Source: Porticoccaceae bacterium UBA2002
GTDB taxonomy: Bacteria; Pseudomonadota; Gammaproteobacteria; Pseudomonadales; Porticoccaceae
DNA: 9,858 nt
Direction: 5' to 3'
Assembly (NCBI GenBank): GCA_002334915.1
Contig: DDCQ01000076.1
Location: 13,739-23,596, forward strand
Both the position numbers and the translations under genes were made by a program. Position 1 is the stretch's first letter; every line of letters begins with the position of its first letter. The notes below the pieces were generated by a model. It saw nothing but the letters and a program-made list of their open reading frames with translations, searched no databases and had not been told where the DNA came from. This document shows, piece after piece, positions 7,626 through 9,858 of this stretch.

Positions 7626-9050
7626 TTAGAAGCCCAATAAACTGTACGCAAAGAATTTTTGCGCTACTGTGTTGCAAAAAATAAGCAATAAAATAGCGGG
7701 AATAAAACTGCTTAATGAAAAACGTATATATTTGTCTAACCAAGATCCAGCGTAAGTGTTATTGCCCAAGGCTAGCTCATGAGTAAGTTGATGGTGCCTC
7801 CATCGGAAGCTAGCAAATAAACACACCATCAGGCCATTTAACGGCAAAATAGTGTCGTAAAAAATATCAATAATGACATCAAAAACCGACTTACTCTGAC
7901 CGGCATAAGTTGTAAATTCAGTGAATACTGTTAACGCCCCAAAAGACAGCGCCGACATAATCACAAGTGCCCCACCAATCACAGCTAACAGCATTAATGC
8001 GCGCCGACGAGTAATATTTTTTTCGTCGATAAGATAGGCTACCGGCACCTCTATAATGGACACCAGGGAAGTAATAGCGGCGAAAAAAACCAATAAAAAG
8101 AAAACCGTCGCAATAGTATGAGCGCCAAAAAAACCAATGGTATCTTGGAGGGTTAAAAAGATATTAGGCAGTAGGACAAAGATCAAGCTGACAGATGAAT
8201 CACTTAGCTCAGCAGTATTGATCTGAGGATTAAAGGAGAAGATCGCTGGCAGTATTAATAAACCGGCGATAAAAGCTACCGAGGTATCTGCCACGGCAAC
8301 CATGGAACCTGCTTTGATGATATTGTCCTTTTTATCGAGGTAAGATCCATAAGTAATAAGAATACCCATACCCAATGATAAAGAGAAAAACGCCTGAGAC
8401 AGAGCATTGTTAATAACGCCAGCATTTAACTTGGTGATATCAGGCACTATAAAAAATCGGGCCCCGGCCAATGCGTTATCAAGGCTCAACACGAAGACAA
8501 CTAAAACCAACAACATAATAAACAGCGACGGCATTAATACTTTGGCTGCGCGTTCAATACCTCGTTGAACCCCCGAACGCAAAATAAAAAATACCATTGC
8601 GCCTACCAGCAACATTGCAAAAAATATATGCAGACTATTGATAGTATTATTAAAACTATCCGGCTTGGCGAGATAATCGAGCTGCCCCGAAGCAGACATA
8701 ACCAGATAACCGAAAAGCCAAACAGTGATGACCATATAAAACACGGCAATCATAAAGGGGGTAATAATCTTCAGCATTCCGGTTAGACGCCAAAATTGCT
8801 GATGTTGTGAAATCTGGCTATAGGCACCTACCGGATTACTTCTGGTATGTCGCCCCATAGCCAGCTCGGCCATCAATACAGGTAGGCAGATAAAAAAAAC
8901 AAAAACAAGATAAATCAGCAAAAAGGCGCCACCACCATTCTTGGCGGCATTCACTGGGAAACCGACTAGGTTACCAATACCAACAGCGGATCCGGCGGTA
9001 GCTAAAACAAAACCGAGACGACTACTAAATTTTTCTCGCAGCGCAGTCAT
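7626..9050 (-). CDS. Sodium-dependent symporter, NSS (neurotransmitter:sodium symporter) family
   Basis: A 474-residue LeuT-fold inner-membrane transporter with about 11-12 membrane segments, importing an amino acid or related solute with Na+. Helix 1 reads GSAVGIGNLVGFP (20-32) followed by NGGGAF (38-43). Its numbering matches LeuT, so Gly20, Val23 (Na2) and Asn27 (Na1) are kept, but the LeuT gate Arg30 is Gly30. Helix 6 has FFSLSLGMG (221-229), the unwound substrate region, and helix 8 has AITSLVS with Thr327-Ser328 equivalent to the Na2 ligands Thr354-Ser355. AELAMGRHTRSNP (61-73) is the family's first cytoplasmic loop. It lies 28 bp after the aldehyde dehydrogenase stop and 107 bp before the exported amidohydrolase, suggesting uptake of that enzyme's product. 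The start at 9050 has no good Shine-Dalgarno and may depend on translational coupling (see 9049-9079). Confidence 0.94.
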   Translation of the reverse strand: MTALREKFSSRLGFVLATAGSAVGIGNLVGFPVNAAKNGGGAFLLIYLVFVFFICLPVLMAELAMGRHTRSNPVGAYSQISQHQQFWRLTGMLKIITPFMIAVFYMVITVWLFGYLVMSASGQLDYLAKPDSFNNTINSLHIFFAMLLVGAMVFFILRSGVQRGIERAAKVLMPSLFIMLLVLVVFVLSLDNALAGARFFIVPDITKLNAGVINNALSQAFFSLSLGMGILITYGSYLDKKDNIIKAGSMVAVADTSVAFIAGLLILPAIFSFNPQINTAELSDSSVSLIFVLLPNIFLTLQDTIGFFGAHTIATVFFLLVFFAAITSLVSIIEVPVAYLIDEKNITRRRALMLLAVIGGALVIMSALSFGALTVFTEFTTYAGQSKSVFDVIIDIFYDTILPLNGLMVCLFASFRWRHHQLTHELALGNNTYAGSWLDKYIRFSLSSFIPAILLLIFCNTVAQKFFAYSLLGF

Positions 9051-9079
9051 TTGTCTGTATTTTTTATAATAGTTTGCAT
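9049..9079 (-). other. Possible ten-codon leader minigene linking aldehyde dehydrogenase and symporter
   Basis: Starting at ATG (9079-9077), which overlaps the dehydrogenase stop as TAATG, a tiny frame encodes MQTIIKNTDK. It ends in a TGA that overlaps the symporter start as ATGA. Ribosomes ending the dehydrogenase could reinitiate here and then at the symporter, which has no clear ribosome binding site of its own. No strong Shine-Dalgarno precedes the minigene either. It may be chance; the double overlap is the only evidence. Confidence 0.25.
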
Positions 9080-9858
9080 TAGGAGACCTTCATTATTGCT
9101 TTAACTTCAAGAAACTCATTTAAGCCAAGCGGGCCCCACTCGCGACCATTGCCTGACTGTTTATAGCCGCCAAAGGGGGCTTCAGCCACCAGTGGTGCAC
9201 CATTAATATGCACCATTCCACATCTCATTTGCTGAGCTATGAGTTCAGCAGTGGCGTTGTCTTTTGCGTAGATATAGGCGGAGAGCCCATATTGGGTTGC
9301 GTTGGCTATTTCGATCGCCTCTTCTGGTGTTTTGTATGGCATTATCGCTAGCACTGGGCCGAAGACTTCCTCTTTTGCAATAAATTGGTCCCTCTTCAGG
9401 TTGGCAAAAATAGTAGGCTTAATAAAATAACCCTCACTACAACCTGCCACCGGCCCCGAGCCACCTGTTATAGGCTGAAGCCCTGCAGTTTCAGCCTCTT
9501 GCAAAATAGACGTTACTTTTTCAAATTGCCCTCGATTAGCCAGTGGGCCAAGCTGTGTCGCCTCATTGGCGGGGTCACCGACCACGTAAGACTCAGCTGC
9601 CTTCTTGGCTATCTCAACTACTTCATCATGCAGACTTTCAGGCACGAGAAGACGGGTACCGGCATTACAGGATTGACCTGTATTTTCCATACATAGCCAT
9701 ACGCATTCAGGCACGACAGTTTCGAGATCAATACCTTCGGTCAGAATCATCGGTGATTTTCCACCCAGTTCCTGACAAACACGTTTGACATTAGTTGCTG
9801 CCGCCTGAGCAACGGCAATACCCGCACGGGTCGAGCCGGTAAATGACACCATATCAAT
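9079..9858 (-). CDS. NAD(P)-dependent aldehyde dehydrogenase, C-terminal part (cut by window edge)
   Basis: The last 259 residues of an aldehyde dehydrogenase that oxidises an aldehyde to its acid; about 220-230 N-terminal residues lie beyond the right edge. The frame is open to base 9858, reading IDMVSFTGSTRAG, so the ATG at 9852 is internal and not the start. Counting from that internal Met, FTGSTRAG (4-11) is the cofactor loop, Glu28 in QELGGK the general base, and Cys62 in NTGQSCNAGTR the nucleophile. Their 34-residue spacing equals the classical Glu268-Cys302 pair. KEEVFGPVLAI and the C-terminal PFGGYKQSGNGREWG/LNEFLEVKAI are standard for the family. The substrate cannot be read from this part. 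It is the most upstream visible gene of the minus-strand series, with its stop overlapping a small ATG and the symporter 28 bp on. Confidence 0.95.
   Translation of the reverse strand: MDMVSFTGSTRAGIAVAQAAATNVKRVCQELGGKSPMILTEGIDLETVVPECVWLCMENTGQSCNAGTRLLVPESLHDEVVEIAKKAAESYVVGDPANEATQLGPLANRGQFEKVTSILQEAETAGLQPITGGSGPVAGCSEGYFIKPTIFANLKRDQFIAKEEVFGPVLAIMPYKTPEEAIEIANATQYGLSAYIYAKDNATAELIAQQMRCGMVHINGAPLVAEAPFGGYKQSGNGREWGPLGLNEFLEVKAIMKVS

Noticed and set aside
7519..7743. N-terminal extension of the amidohydrolase by 75 residues to an ATG at 7743
   Set aside because: It overlaps the last 118 bases of the symporter gene, buries a clear Sec signal peptide and ignores the good AGAGGGG site before the ATG at 7518.
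9385..9788. Two plus-strand frames opposite the aldehyde dehydrogenase
   Set aside because: They overlap each other and the conserved catalytic region on the other strand; no independent support.
9850..9852. ATG at 9852 as the aldehyde dehydrogenase start
   Set aside because: It is an internal Met of the conserved DMVSFTGST segment. The frame continues to the window edge, and a start here would remove most of the cofactor domain.

Overview
The window looks like bacterial chromosome from a gammaproteobacterium, most plausibly a marine heterotroph of the Cellvibrionales/SAR92-OM60 kind. This is inferred from moderate GC, dense gene packing, the mix of Sec-exported hydrolases with sodium-coupled transport, and acyl-CoA/aldehyde oxidation genes. 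No rRNA, tRNA, mobile element, CRISPR array or phage gene is visible, so the taxonomic statement is only a guess. There are eight genes. Both window edges cut through one: an SDR on the left (N-terminal part present) and an aldehyde dehydrogenase on the right (C-terminal part present).

Left block (1-3753), sugar related. A minus-strand short-chain dehydrogenase resembling pentose/hexose 1-dehydrogenases is divergent, across 182 bp, from a plus-strand pair: a Sec-exported alpha/beta hydrolase (dienelactone hydrolase-like) and a cytosolic GH42 beta-galactosidase, 17 bp apart. A reasonable reading is a small glycan or galactoside utilisation locus. The GH42 releases a sugar that the SDR could oxidise without phosphorylation, and the exported hydrolase may remove ester groups outside the cytoplasm. 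The divergent spacer holds nested repeats that may be operators.

Right block (3759-9858), all minus strand and transcribed right to left: aldehyde dehydrogenase, NSS-family sodium symporter, exported binuclear-metal amidohydrolase (prolidase/imidazolonepropionase-like), short-chain-type acyl-CoA dehydrogenase, and a YkvI-like membrane protein. The genes are separated by 28, 107, 131 and 80 bp. They may form one or several transcription units. The content fits scavenging of peptides or amino-acid derivatives: periplasmic hydrolysis, sodium-driven uptake, then oxidation of aldehyde and acyl-CoA intermediates. This is inference from family membership and order.

The two blocks converge with only 5 bp between stop codons, and no obvious hairpin terminator lies there. 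I see no clearly undescribed system. The points most worth checking are the NSS symporter that lacks the LeuT gate arginine, the YkvI-like transporter behind a 12-bp palindrome, the doubly overlapping ten-codon minigene between the aldehyde dehydrogenase and symporter, and the pairing of an exported hydrolase with GH42.
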